Shown here: one piece after another, positions 18,391-28,085 of the stretch
Position numbering within the stretch: the first letter of the stretch is position 1
How the letters are laid out: each line of letters begins with the position of its first letter
From: Ktedonobacter sp. SOSP1-85
GTDB lineage: Bacteria; Chloroflexota; Ktedonobacteria; Ktedonobacterales; Ktedonobacteraceae
NCBI RefSeq assembly: GCF_016587415.1
Contig: NZ_BNJI01000002.1
Coordinates: 1,612,001 to 1,676,000 of the forward strand
DNA: 64,000 nucleotides
Direction of reading: 5' to 3'
Position numbers and translations under genes: made by a program
The notes under the pieces: generated by a model
Told to the model about the DNA's origin: nothing
The model's input: only the letters and a program-made list of their open reading frames with translations
Database searches by the model: none

Positions 18391-19332
18391 CTATTCCCCC
18401 AACAGCCCGCTGCTCGCCAGATGGAAGAGCTGTTCAGCCAGGTCTTCTATCAGTTGGTGCTGCGCAAGGCGCGCCCGCCACTCTTGCGGAATTCCTCTCT
18501 CCCCATAGAAGGCGCCTGCGAGCTGTCCATAGACCGCACCCGTGGTGTCAGCATCATCTCCCAGGTTGACCGCGAGCAAGCACCCCTCGCGGAAGGTCTC
18601 GCTGTGAAAAAAAGCCCACAAAGCAGCCTCCAGGGATTTTTTGACATAACCCGAACCTTTGATCGCTGGCGGGTTACGCCACTTGAAAGAGCCAGCGGCT
18701 ACTTCGGCTATTTCTGGGATCAGTGGAGCATCCTTCCAGGAAGTGGGAAGAGGACTATACAGAGGGGAGAGCAGTGTTTCTTTGCTCTCCCCTTGCAGGG
18801 CTCCCACCAGAAGACCGCCGAAATAGCGGCAGGCATCCAGAGCACTCTTCGCCTGGTGGGTAGTCCGAGAACTCTCCTCTGACTTTTCAAGAGCGAGACG
18901 AGGATGGAAAGCATAGAACAAAGAAACCGGAGCCAGTCGCATAATTGACCCATTGCCTGCGGAGAACTGTCCCGAAGGCCCAGCAAGAGGATCACCTGTT
19001 TTTTGAAACGTTCGTAGGGCCGCATCGACCGTTTCCCCAATGTCAAAGCATTGCCCGTTGCTCGCCATATAACCCTGATCGCGCCAGCGGAGATAGCGCT
19101 CGATCTGGTCGCGAGCATCGAAGCCTTTGGATTCGATCAGGCTGGCAGCCAGACAAAGGGCCATGGAGGTATCGTCTGTCCATTCACCAGGCTTGAGGCG
19201 AAAGGCTCCCCCTCCGATCATGTCATCAATTGGGGTAAATGATCCTGGTTGGAGGAATTCAAGGGAGGTGCCGAGCGCATCGCCAACTGCGAGCCCTACA
19301 AGACTGCCTCGATAGCGTTCAATCAGTTCCAT
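18391..19332 (-). CDS. ADP-ribosylglycohydrolase (DraG/ARH family)
   Basis: The ATG at 19332 follows AAGGAAAGGCAACCTCTT; the longer frame upstream is not protein-like. The 313-residue product has the full metal-binding set: GLAVGDALGTSLEF (about residues 13-26), GEWTDDTSMALCLA, and the C-terminal NLGDDADTTGAVYGQLAGAFYG. These enzymes remove ADP-ribose from proteins or nucleic acids, or hydrolyse related ADP-ribosyl compounds, with two Mg ions. No ADP-ribosyltransferase was seen nearby. It follows the kinase-TPR gene on the same strand after a 370-bp gap, so co-transcription is uncertain. Confidence 0.93.
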   Translation of the reverse strand: MELIERYRGSLVGLAVGDALGTSLEFLQPGSFTPIDDMIGGGAFRLKPGEWTDDTSMALCLAASLIESKGFDARDQIERYLRWRDQGYMASNGQCFDIGETVDAALRTFQKTGDPLAGPSGQFSAGNGSIMRLAPVSLFYAFHPRLALEKSEESSRTTHQAKSALDACRYFGGLLVGALQGESKETLLSPLYSPLPTSWKDAPLIPEIAEVAAGSFKWRNPPAIKGSGYVKKSLEAALWAFFHSETFREGCLLAVNLGDDADTTGAVYGQLAGAFYGERGIPQEWRARLAQHQLIEDLAEQLFHLASSGLLGE

Positions 19333-19512
19333 AAGAGGTTGCCTTTCCTTCTCACTCAGAGGTGATCTGCGCTCAATCCGCCGGAGCAGCAGGGTATTCG
19401 CGGCGCAACAGTTCGCGTGTCTTCTTGCAGACAGTGCCCTCACATCCGTCGGTTGAGACCCTCATGGCAAGGATTGCAGAGATTTTACAGTGGTTTGTGT
19501 TTTTTTGATGAT

Positions 19513-19767
19513 CGTGGCATAACCTATAGTCGCCGTCGGCTCCTGCTGATAGGATTTGTCTCTTCCATTGTAGCTAAAGCACTCACGACTGCAATGATGA
19601 ACTTGCCGGATACCATCTACACTCCTCCAGTTCCGTTTACGTTGCTCAGCACGGTCCGCTACCCGATGCTCTTCTTGTTCTTGTGGGCAACGCCGGAACG
19701 TTTCAGCTTTGTGATCGAAGCGCTCGTGCTTTTCGGAAAGCCTGTTCCGCCTCCTCCAGCTGTCTAA
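19513..19767 (+). pseudogene. Possible remnant of a small membrane protein
   Basis: In the gap between the ARH and kinase-TPR genes, the plus strand reads RRRLLLIGFVSSIVAKALTT and, further on, YPMLFLFLWA, which look like two membrane helices. No good start codon or ribosome-binding site is seen (the frame opens with GTG at 19417), and its end overlaps the kinase gene on the other strand. It may be a decayed gene or chance; low confidence. Confidence 0.25.
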
Positions 19768-21349
19768 GTTCTTGGTGTACATTCCCCTGGTTATAATAGG
19801 CATCGGCATCATTGGGATTCAAACGGATAGCGCGCTCATAGGCTGCCAGCGCCTCCTTGAACTGCCCAAGCGCTTGGAGTACGGTGCCTTGATTATAATG
19901 GTTATAATAGGCACGGGCATTGTTAGGGCCCAGACGGATGGCCTGCTCATAGGCTGCCAGTGCCTCCTCCAGCCGTCCAAGCTCTTGGAGTACGACACCT
20001 TGATCAAGGTAGACATCGGCATTGTTAGGGCCCAGACGGATGGCCTGCTCATAGGCTGCCAGTGCCTCCTCCAGCCGCCCTAGATCTTGAAGTATAAGGC
20101 CCTGGCCGTAATAGGCAAGAGCATAATTGGGATACAGACGAATGACTTGCTCGAAGGAAACCAGCGCCTCCTCTGGTCGCCCTAGATTTCTGAGGGCAAG
20201 ACCTCGATAATAATAGGCACTGGAATGGTTGGGGTTGGGATCCAGATAAATGGCCTGCTCATAGGCTGCCAGCGCCTCCTCTGGCCTCCCCAGTTCGGCA
20301 AGGAAGAGCCCTCGGTTCACCAAGATGGCCACATCTTGCTCAGCAGTTTCGGGCATTTCACGGGAATACGGGCGTCCAACCGCACGCGTATAGATCGCTT
20401 GCAACTCCGTTGCCACTTCCAGCATCGTAGCAGGGCGTCTCTCTGGTTGCATTTGGAAACACCTGGTGAGCAAATCCACGAGGTCAGCGGGCATCATGGG
20501 AATGGCTGGATCTTGTCCCTTATACTCTGCTAGTGCTTCTCGCGCTGCCGCACCAATCCTCCACGTCACCTCCCCCGTGAACATCTCGAGGACGGAGAGC
20601 CCCCAGCTCCAGATATCCGTCTTCCGGCTGAGTTTCTGCCCCGCCACCTGCTCTGGTGAGCAGTAGGCGGGAGTCATCCCGCGTGAACTGACGAGGATAC
20701 TTTGATGCGCTTGTTTATCTTTTATCTCCTGCTTCCCAGTCATTGCCCTCGCTCTCGCCAATCCAAAATCGGTCACTTTCGCAATCCCCTGTGCAGTGAG
20801 CATTACATTGGCTGGTTTGACATCCTGATGGACCAGTCCCTGTTCATGGGCCGCATGCAATCCCCAGGCAAATTGGATCGCGATGTCCAGCATCTGTTCC
20901 AGGCCACCTTCGTACAATTTTCGCTGACGAATCCAATCCGCAAGGCTTCCCCCATCGATATATGCGGCAAAAATACGCGGAATGCCACCCAGGCGGCGTA
21001 CAAAATAGCAACTGACCAGGTGAGGATGTGCTCGCAGCCCCATCCACGTCTCTGCTTCACGAATGAAGTTCTCTTTGCCGCCTTCTCCGGCAAAAATCTC
21101 TGGCCTGGGGCTCTTGACGATGAGATCGATGGAGAGCCAAGGGTGATAGTTGATTTTGTAGACGGTACCCATGCCGCCTTTACCTATAATGCCTGTCACA
21201 TCGAACTCATTGAGGATACAGTCGCCAACCTTCCAGTCAGCAGGCACGCCATCCTCGGCAAGCACTGGTGGTGCAAGTGGCGGGGTATTGGCTTGCTTTG
21301 CGGGCTTGTGACCGAAAGGGGACTCTATCCAACTCGGCTTTTTCTCCAT
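19703..21349 (-). CDS. Ser/Thr protein kinase (HQD type) with C-terminal TPRs
   Basis: A 548-residue protein. Kinase at about residues 45-305: GKGGMGTVYKI, DLIVKSP, VHQDVKPANVML (Gln instead of the HRD Arg), DFGLA, PAYCSPEQ. The C-terminal 200 residues are about six TPRs of the type PEEALAAYEQAIRLGPNNA, two of them almost identical at the DNA level. It has no WD40 part. The start ATG is preceded by AGGATC. It lies 156 bp downstream of the PP2C gene on the same strand, so phosphatase and kinase are probably co-regulated. The kinase domain is close to those of the WD40 kinases, suggesting domain shuffling after duplication. Confidence 0.93.
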   Translation of the reverse strand: MEKKPSWIESPFGHKPAKQANTPPLAPPVLAEDGVPADWKVGDCILNEFDVTGIIGKGGMGTVYKINYHPWLSIDLIVKSPRPEIFAGEGGKENFIREAETWMGLRAHPHLVSCYFVRRLGGIPRIFAAYIDGGSLADWIRQRKLYEGGLEQMLDIAIQFAWGLHAAHEQGLVHQDVKPANVMLTAQGIAKVTDFGLARARAMTGKQEIKDKQAHQSILVSSRGMTPAYCSPEQVAGQKLSRKTDIWSWGLSVLEMFTGEVTWRIGAAAREALAEYKGQDPAIPMMPADLVDLLTRCFQMQPERRPATMLEVATELQAIYTRAVGRPYSREMPETAEQDVAILVNRGLFLAELGRPEEALAAYEQAIYLDPNPNHSSAYYYRGLALRNLGRPEEALVSFEQVIRLYPNYALAYYGQGLILQDLGRLEEALAAYEQAIRLGPNNADVYLDQGVVLQELGRLEEALAAYEQAIRLGPNNARAYYNHYNQGTVLQALGQFKEALAAYERAIRLNPNDADAYYNQGNVHQELRQLEEAEQAFRKARALRSQS

Positions 21350-21505
21350 GATCCTGTTCTGATCCTTCCTTCGCTGATGGTACGAGGCGCAATTATCAAT
21401 GGGTCGATTCTTATAATTGACGCCGATTTCCTACGTTTTAACAGCTTAAGCTTGTTAACGTGGTCCTCGACGAATCCGTTGTTTTGGGGAGGGTCAGTCC
21501 TGTCA

Positions 21506-22315
21506 TCACGTTGCATCTCCTGGGGAGGGTCGTGAACCATGGTGATCCACGATACAATCGATGATAAGCACGGTAGTGTTGTCCTTCCCCCCTACCATAT
21601 TTGCCGCATGCACCAATGCCTGGCAAGCGGCCTCGGCTTGCAGGGAGGTTCGCAAGATCTGAGCGATGTGCTGGTCGGGCACCAGAGCGGTGAGCCCATC
21701 GGTACATAGGAGGAGCCGATCTCCGGTGAGGAGCGGCAGCGTCTGGACAACTGGGGTAACCTCGCCTTCCATTCCCACATAACGGGTGAGTTGCCCACGG
21801 GCTGGATGGGTGCGTTCCTCTTCCGGGGTGATCTCTCCGCGTTGCCGCAAGAGTGTTACAACAGAGTGATCCTCTGTCAACGGCAGGAGACGATCAGCGC
21901 GGAAGAGATAGAGACGGCTATCGCCCAGGTGTGCCAGGGACACCTGCGCATCATGGAGCCAGGCCACGACGACGGTCGCGCCCAGACCGTGCAGCCCCAC
22001 ACGCCCGGTACTCTCCGCTTGCAGGTGCTGGCTCAGTTCTATGATGCTCTCACGCAGGACTCGTTCCCGTGCCTCTATCCCAGAGGCGTGAGCTCGTGCC
22101 AGACCGCGCTCCAGCAAGGCTGGCAGGACGGTGATCACGGCCTGTGCGGCGACGTCTCCAGCCTGGCGTCCCCCCATCCCATCGGAGACGATGAAGAGCT
22201 TGCGCTCAGGATCGAGCAGAGACCGATCTTGCTGCTGCTGCCGGCGACGGCCCACATCGCTCACACACGCTGCATGGACTGACCAGGACACGGACCCGGG
22301 TTCAGGAGATCCCAT
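21506..22315 (-). CDS. PP2C-family Ser/Thr protein phosphatase
   Basis: A 269-residue protein; start ATG after AAGAGGAAGGTGAACC. It contains the metal-binding Asp motifs of PP2C/PPM phosphatases: QQQQDRSLLD, LFIVSDGMGGRQAGDVAA, LAHLGDSRLYLF, LLLCTDGLTALV and GGKDNTTVLII. These Mg/Mn-dependent enzymes remove phosphate from Ser/Thr. It is 19 bp downstream of the FHA kinase gene, so the two form an operon and this is the likely eraser for the neighbouring kinases. No membrane segment. Length is normal for bacterial stand-alone PP2C. Confidence 0.95.
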   Translation of the reverse strand: MGSPEPGSVSWSVHAACVSDVGRRRQQQQDRSLLDPERKLFIVSDGMGGRQAGDVAAQAVITVLPALLERGLARAHASGIEARERVLRESIIELSQHLQAESTGRVGLHGLGATVVVAWLHDAQVSLAHLGDSRLYLFRADRLLPLTEDHSVVTLLRQRGEITPEEERTHPARGQLTRYVGMEGEVTPVVQTLPLLTGDRLLLCTDGLTALVPDQHIAQILRTSLQAEAACQALVHAANMVGGKDNTTVLIIDCIVDHHGSRPSPGDAT

Positions 22316-22334
22316 GGTTCACCTTCCTCTTGCG

Positions 22335-23702
22335 TTACTCACTTGCTTTTACCAGGGCTTCATACATCTCTCCGGCATGGCGGAAACGGTCTCCTTCTTT
22401 ACTGGCGAGCGCCCGATCAATCACCTCGGCAAGACGAGCTGGGAGCTGAGGCGCACGCTGGTGTAGGGGCACAATCTCCCCGTGCAGGATCGCCAGCATC
22501 GGATCTTCTCCCCTTCGATGGGTCCGCGGAAAGGAGCCCGTGAGCATGGCATAGCAGGTCGCTCCCATCGCCCACACATCGCTGGTCGGCTGCACTCGTT
22601 TGAAGTTGATCACCTGCTCACGTGGCATGAAGGGGAAGGAACCAGCATAGCTGCCAGTAGCCGTCATGCCACTCAGGCCCGCCTGCTCAAAGTTCTTGGC
22701 TAGCCCCAGATCGGAAATCTTCGCCACCCACGCTCCTGCCTGACCTGCCAGGAGAAGGTTGTGGGGCTTGAGGTCTCGATGCACAAAGCCCTGCTCATGG
22801 AGGTAAGCCAGTCCTTGCAACGCCTGAAGCATGATCGGCCTGGCTTCGTCCAATGAGAGCCGACCGCCACGCCGTTTCATCAGATCGGCCACGCTGCCCC
22901 CGGCACAATACTCCAGCAGGAAATAGAAGAGGCTCCCCTCCGCGCCATGGCCGAGGAAGCGGACAATATGCGGATGGCGCAGGCTACGCGTTGTCTCGAT
23001 TTCGCGCAGAAATTGCCTGCGCGCATCATCCGAGACGCGCACCCTGGCGAGCATGACTTTCACGGCGGCCTGTTCCTTCGTGCGTTTGTGCTGGGCGAGA
23101 TAGACCGCTCCCATGCCACCCGCACCCAGCAGCCTGCCCATCTCGTAGTCTTCGATCTGAAGCTCTTGTTGGCCGCGTTCGCGTTGCGATGCGCGATCGA
23201 GGACGACCATCAGCAAGGCGAGGGGATCCTGCTCGACCTGCTCACGACAGCGCGCACAGACGTATTCTCCCTGCTGCGCGGCTCCTACTTCGGCGGAGAC
23301 ATCAGTGCCACAGCGCTGGCAACGCACTGGTTCTACCGACGTCGCTGCCGCTTCCAAACGGACGTGGAACACGGTCGCTCCCACTTTGACTTCATCGCCA
23401 TTGTGCAGATCTACCTGGGGGTACTCGCGTTTCGCGCCTTCTTCGGGCGTTTCGTGCTTTTCTCGCCCCCCGTATTTCTGCCCGTTGATGTAGGTGCCAT
23501 GCAGGCTACCCAGGTCGCGGATACGGGCATCGGGTGGGTTGACTTCCAGTAGAAAGTGATGGCGCGAGATCTGTCGGTCATCTGGCAGGCAGACGTGGCA
23601 GTCGCTCATGCGTCCACAGAGCAAGGTATCATGTTCATCGAAGGTAAACGCCTTGCCCTCCATCGGGCCAGCGCTGATCGTCAAGATAAGCTTCCCTGGC
23701 AT
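22335..23702 (-). CDS. FHA domain - zinc ribbon - Ser/Thr protein kinase
   Basis: A 455-residue protein. FHA domain at about residues 20-115 (LLCGRMSDCHVCLPD, ISRHHFLLEV, GSLHGTYINGQ), which binds phosphothreonine peptides. A small zinc ribbon follows (CQRCG ... CARC, about 130-153). The kinase occupies about 183-450: GAGGMGAVYLA, AAVKVML, VHRDLKPHNLLL, SDLGLA (DLG in place of DFG) and FMPREQ instead of APE. It is of RD type, unlike the HQD kinases on both sides. It may read phosphosites made by them. The stop is 19 bp before the PP2C start; the upstream kinase-ClpP gene ends 60 bp before its start, so all are probably one operon. Confidence 0.95.
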   Translation of the reverse strand: MPGKLILTISAGPMEGKAFTFDEHDTLLCGRMSDCHVCLPDDRQISRHHFLLEVNPPDARIRDLGSLHGTYINGQKYGGREKHETPEEGAKREYPQVDLHNGDEVKVGATVFHVRLEAAATSVEPVRCQRCGTDVSAEVGAAQQGEYVCARCREQVEQDPLALLMVVLDRASQRERGQQELQIEDYEMGRLLGAGGMGAVYLAQHKRTKEQAAVKVMLARVRVSDDARRQFLREIETTRSLRHPHIVRFLGHGAEGSLFYFLLEYCAGGSVADLMKRRGGRLSLDEARPIMLQALQGLAYLHEQGFVHRDLKPHNLLLAGQAGAWVAKISDLGLAKNFEQAGLSGMTATGSYAGSFPFMPREQVINFKRVQPTSDVWAMGATCYAMLTGSFPRTHRRGEDPMLAILHGEIVPLHQRAPQLPARLAEVIDRALASKEGDRFRHAGEMYEALVKASE

Positions 23703-23762
23703 ACATGCCCTCTCTCTTCTACGTGTTCTCTCGGGTATATCCTTAGTTCACATGATGATCTT

Positions 23763-26700
23763 CTATGCATCGGAATTTGAAGGCTCTTCCAGTGAGTCAA
23801 TAACCGCATCAATAAAGCCACAGGTGATCGCATCTTTTGCTGACAGCATAATCCCACGATCCATATCCTCGCGAAGCGTTGCATCGGCTTGTCCGGTCCG
23901 TTTGGCAAAGATGTCTACAAGGTGACGACGCAAGCGTAATATGTCTCGAGCGGAGATATTGATATCAACTGGACCGTAGTCGAGTCCAATTGTACTGTTT
24001 GTAATGGCAGCGCGCTTGCCTTTTGCCCCTGCAGTCAGAAGAAGCGTTGCCGAACCACTCACCTGGCTGATACAGTAGGTTGCAATTCTTGGCCCGAGAA
24101 ATTGCATGGTTTCGTAGATTGCCAGTACAGAATAGATATCACCACCATGCGAATTGATATATAGGTGAATGTCTCTGGTAGCATCTTCGCTCTGAAGATA
24201 AAGCAACTGAGCAATAACGCTGTTGGCGACCCTATCCTCTATAGGCGTATTAATAAGGATGATACGATGTTTGAGTAAATGGGGGAAAAGGTATCTATTG
24301 CTGGTCTCGTGTTGATTTTTCAGGAGTGTCAGGACGTCATCATATTTCGGCATCCAATATGTGTTGTGAGGATTGTTCTCGAGTGTCCTTTTTTCTTTGG
24401 AGGGGCGATCATGCCCTACCATACACTCATCATTATTCTTTTCCTTTTCACCCAGCAATGGAGCCAGCCCCTGACGTTCGCGCTCCATGTGTTCAAGTTG
24501 TCTACGGATTCCTTCTGGTCGTAGCCAGCCATAGCCCACGTACTGTAAGTGGCGGATCAGCCCTTGAAATTCCTCCTCGGTCCATGTCGGAACCCACCGG
24601 CCCATGACCGTTCGTTTGAGTTCCTGTTTGGGAGACTCGCTGTCTTTCAAGAGCGTGCCTCCATCGAGGATCTGTTGGGTGAGAAAGATTTCCAGGTAAA
24701 TGCGAGCACTTTCATCCCAATCAGCAGGATCACGAGCCTCCAGTTCCCACTCCAGTTCCCATAGATGTATGCTCTTGTCCTCGCTTCCCGAGACGAGCCA
24801 GCGTCCATCGGCACTCAGGCTCACGGAGGTTACATTGCCAGTGTGTCCCTTAAAGGTATATACACAACGCCCGCTGTTCACCTCCCATAATCGCACAGTT
24901 CGGTCATGGCTTCCTGAGACGAGCCAGTGCCCATCAGCACTCAGGCTCACGGAGGTTACACTGCCTGTATGCCCCTCAAAGCTACGTACACAGCGCCCGC
25001 TGCTCACCTCCCATAGCTGCACACTCCCATCAGCCTCTCCCGAGGCGAGCCAGTGCCCGTCGGCACTCAGGCTTTCCGAACCTACGCCTTGAAAAGTACG
25101 CATACTCCACCCACTATGCTCTTCCCACACTCGCAGGCTTCCCGTAGAGGCAAGCCAATGCCCTTCTGGACTCAGACGTACAGAAGTAGCCTTGCGATCA
25201 AGGCCCTCAAAAGTATGCACGCAGCGTCCACTGCTTACCTCCCATACCCGCACAGTTCGGTCATGGCTTCCTGAGACGAGCCAGCGTCCGTCCCCGCTCA
25301 AGCTCACGGAACTCACCTCATCCGCATGGCCTTGGAGAATCCCTTTTTGCCAGGAGGCAAGGAAGCTACCCCGTGCGCAATAGCGTGAAAGCCTCTCCCA
25401 TGCCTTCCGACTCTTTGGGTGATGTTCCCAGCCTGGCAATGCTCGTAACTCTCGTAGCAGGTTGAGCGCTGTCGCAAAGCGTGTTTCTGCGCACATTTGT
25501 TTTGCCTGTTTTAGCAATTGTTCTGCGCGACTTTCTGTCTGAGCAACGGTGACAGAGGAGTGCGCGCGCGAGGGGTGCAATGAACCGTAAAGGCCCAGGC
25601 CTTCAATCCGCCATAATTGTACAGTTCCGTCGATCTGTCCTATGGCCAGCAAACGCCCATCTGAACTCAGACATGTTGCGCTGACGCCAGATGGAGCCCC
25701 CCGGAAGGTACATACACATCTCCCCGTTCTTACCTCCCACAATCGCGCAACGCGATCCCACCCATTCGAGACAAGCCAGCGTCCATCAGCACTCAAACTT
25801 ACTGAGGTAACCACGCCAAAGAGCCCCCCAAAGACCCATAAACAGCGTCCACTGTTTACCTCCCACAGTCGAATTGTCGCATCTTTCAATGCGCTTCCCG
25901 AGACGAGCCAGCGCCCATCCCCACTTAAGCTCACTGACATTACGGAGTCGGTATGGCCCTCGAAGGCACGTATACAGCGCTCAGTGTCTATATCCCATAC
26001 CCGGATAGTTCGATCATGACTCCCCGTTACGAGCCAATGGCCATCTCTGCTCAGACTCACTGAACCCACAGAGCTGGTATGACCCTCGAAAGTGTGTACA
26101 CATTGCCCACTACTTACCTCCCACAGCCGCACCGTCGTATCATCCAATGTGCTTCCCCAGACGAGCCAGCGCCCATCGGTGCTCAAACTCACGGAGCGTA
26201 CTCCATAAGTTTGGCCCTGGAAGATACGCGCACACCTTCCACTGCTCACCTCCCACAACCGCACCGTCGCATCGTTCCATCCACTTCCTGAAGCGAGCCA
26301 ACGTCCATCGGCGCTCAAACTCACGGAGTGTACTCCATCGGTATGGCCCTGGAAGATACGCACACACCTTCCACTGCTCACTTCCCACAGTCGGATAGTT
26401 TGATCTTCGCTTCCTGAAGCGAGCCAGCGTCCATCGGCGCTCAAACTTAGTGAGAAAACTCCACCAGCATGGCCCTCGAGGGTGCGTATGCAGCGGTTAG
26501 TAGGCATACGACCACTTGTTATCTTTTCGAGATGCAGAGGTAACTCGCTCCCCGCTGGAGCCTGCATCGCGGCCTCCTTCAGCAGAGGGCGGGCTGTGTC
26601 TACATCTCCCCGCTCCAAATGGACCTGAGCCAGAAAATATGCAGCTTTCCAGCGCTGATCCTGCACACCCAGAAGCATTTCTAGTTGATGCACCAGATTC

Positions 26701-27788
26701 TCATCGGTCATTTGTCCTGCTCGCCAAAGGATCATTCCCTGATTGTAGGTGGCCTCAAGGTGATGAGGATCGGTCTGTAGTGCTTGCCTCCAGAGTTGCT
26801 TCGCATCTTCGATCTTGCCCAGGTCATATAGAGAGAGTGCCTGGTTATTGAGTGTATCGGCCAGAGCTTCTGCCAGTCGAGGTTCTTCCCGTGGATAAGC
26901 TTGCCCGATCTTATGAGCATAGATCTCCTGTAAGGTTGCAGCCACCTCCAGCATGGTCGCTGGCCGCTCCTCTGGCCGCGACGCAAAGCAGCGGGCAAGC
27001 AACGTCACTAGCTCAGCAGGGAGTGGCGGAATGGCCACATCCTGGGGTTCATAGCTTGAGAGCACCTCACGTGCCAGTACCCCGCTGCGCCAGGTCACTT
27101 CTCCCATAAACATCTCCAGGATCGAGACTCCCCAACTCCAGATGTCGGTTTTGCGGCTCAGCGCTTTGCCTGCTGCCTGTTCGGGGGAGCAGTAGGCCGG
27201 AGTCATACCACGAGAACTCACCAGAATACTTCGCCGACCATTGTCCTCTTCACTTCCTTGCTCACCCGCCATCGCCCGTGCCCTCGCCAGACCGAAATCG
27301 GTGACTTTGGTAACTCCCTCCGGCGTCATCATCACATTGGCAGGTTTGATGTCCTGGTGTACCAGACCCTGTTCATGGGCGGTGTGCAGACCCCAGGCAA
27401 ACTGAATGGCAATGTCAAGCATCCGCTCCAGGGCTTGCTGATGTCCCCCCTCATAGAGGCGACGGCTGCCAATCCAGTCCCCCAGGCTCCCTCCTGCCAC
27501 ATATTCGGCAAAGATGCGCGGGATCTCATCGATGATGCGCACATAGTAGCAACTCACGATGTGGGGATACAGGGGCAGATTGACCCAGGTTTCCGCTTCA
27601 CGGATGAAGTTCTCTTTACCGCCCGCTCTGGCAAAGATCTCGGGTTGAGGACTTTTGACAGCCAGATCAATGCTCCAGCCTCGATGGTGCACTTTGTAGA
27701 CCGTGCCCATGCCCCCTTCTCCCAGGGTACCCAGCACCTCGTACTGCTCAAGCAGCACGTCCCCCTTCTGCCAATTTTGCTTGTTCAT
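23763..27788 (-). CDS. Giant fusion: HQD Ser/Thr kinase - TPR - WD40 - WD40 - ClpP-like pseudo-protease (copy 1)
   Basis: The ATG at 27788 has a strong AAAGGAGGGAAC; the frame extends 20 codons further only through a remnant of another gene. The 1341 residues hold: kinase (about 10-285; GEGGMGTV, DLAVKSP, HQDIKPANVMM, DFGLA, YCSPEQ), TPR-like helices (about 310-425), seven WD40 blades (about 430-733), a helical spacer, about five more blades (816-1013), the YGWLRPEG module (about 1087) and a ClpP (S14) domain (about 1150-1341). The last includes HRIILINTPIED, DIHLYINSHGGDIY and ILRLRRHLVDIFAKRTGQ. Catalytic Ser, His and Asp positions read Gly (SQVSGSATLL), Asp (IGLDYGP) and Gly (DMDRGIMLSA), so proteolysis is unlikely. 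An internal ATG before the ClpP part (MVGHDR) might give a separate product. Confidence 0.93.
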   Translation of the reverse strand: MNKQNWQKGDVLLEQYEVLGTLGEGGMGTVYKVHHRGWSIDLAVKSPQPEIFARAGGKENFIREAETWVNLPLYPHIVSCYYVRIIDEIPRIFAEYVAGGSLGDWIGSRRLYEGGHQQALERMLDIAIQFAWGLHTAHEQGLVHQDIKPANVMMTPEGVTKVTDFGLARARAMAGEQGSEEDNGRRSILVSSRGMTPAYCSPEQAAGKALSRKTDIWSWGVSILEMFMGEVTWRSGVLAREVLSSYEPQDVAIPPLPAELVTLLARCFASRPEERPATMLEVAATLQEIYAHKIGQAYPREEPRLAEALADTLNNQALSLYDLGKIEDAKQLWRQALQTDPHHLEATYNQGMILWRAGQMTDENLVHQLEMLLGVQDQRWKAAYFLAQVHLERGDVDTARPLLKEAAMQAPAGSELPLHLEKITSGRMPTNRCIRTLEGHAGGVFSLSLSADGRWLASGSEDQTIRLWEVSSGRCVRIFQGHTDGVHSVSLSADGRWLASGSGWNDATVRLWEVSSGRCARIFQGQTYGVRSVSLSTDGRWLVWGSTLDDTTVRLWEVSSGQCVHTFEGHTSSVGSVSLSRDGHWLVTGSHDRTIRVWDIDTERCIRAFEGHTDSVMSVSLSGDGRWLVSGSALKDATIRLWEVNSGRCLWVFGGLFGVVTSVSLSADGRWLVSNGWDRVARLWEVRTGRCVCTFRGAPSGVSATCLSSDGRLLAIGQIDGTVQLWRIEGLGLYGSLHPSRAHSSVTVAQTESRAEQLLKQAKQMCAETRFATALNLLRELRALPGWEHHPKSRKAWERLSRYCARGSFLASWQKGILQGHADEVSSVSLSGDGRWLVSGSHDRTVRVWEVSSGRCVHTFEGLDRKATSVRLSPEGHWLASTGSLRVWEEHSGWSMRTFQGVGSESLSADGHWLASGEADGSVQLWEVSSGRCVRSFEGHTGSVTSVSLSADGHWLVSGSHDRTVRLWEVNSGRCVYTFKGHTGNVTSVSLSADGRWLVSGSEDKSIHLWELEWELEARDPADWDESARIYLEIFLTQQILDGGTLLKDSESPKQELKRTVMGRWVPTWTEEEFQGLIRHLQYVGYGWLRPEGIRRQLEHMERERQGLAPLLGEKEKNNDECMVGHDRPSKEKRTLENNPHNTYWMPKYDDVLTLLKNQHETSNRYLFPHLLKHRIILINTPIEDRVANSVIAQLLYLQSEDATRDIHLYINSHGGDIYSVLAIYETMQFLGPRIATYCISQVSGSATLLLTAGAKGKRAAITNSTIGLDYGPVDINISARDILRLRRHLVDIFAKRTGQADATLREDMDRGIMLSAKDAITCGFIDAVIDSLEEPSNSDA

Positions 27789-27845
27789 GTTCCCTCCTTT
27801 ACTCTGAGTGATGAGCCGATAGCTCAACCTGCATACCGGATTGGC
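27789..27845 (-). pseudogene. 3' remnant of an FHA/winged-helix gene left by tandem duplication
   Basis: On the minus strand this encodes RLSYRLITQSKGGN, matching GLGYRLVTSPRGKEEA, the last residues of the regulator at 32588-33322, with about 80% DNA identity by eye, including the ribosome-binding site and start of the next kinase. A 5-base deletion removed the stop, so the remnant now reads in frame into the kinase. Between it and 28086 (about 240 bp) no gene is seen. Confidence 0.75.
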
Positions 27846-28085
27846 CATCCTTGGAGTATGTAATCAGCAGTAAGATACCAGCCGATGCAGATAAGGAACA
27901 GCAGTGTAACACCAAGACAGAAGAGAAAGGGGAAAGAAGTGGCTCATAGATCCCTCCATGAAGAAGCTGTAATAAACTCTAAAATGATTTTCTCTCGTAT
28001 TCTTCTTGCTCTAGGCCTAAAATAGGCGTTAAAACTGTCTCTATCTCAAAGTATCAGGATCAGTTGTTCAAATGACGATCTGCTC

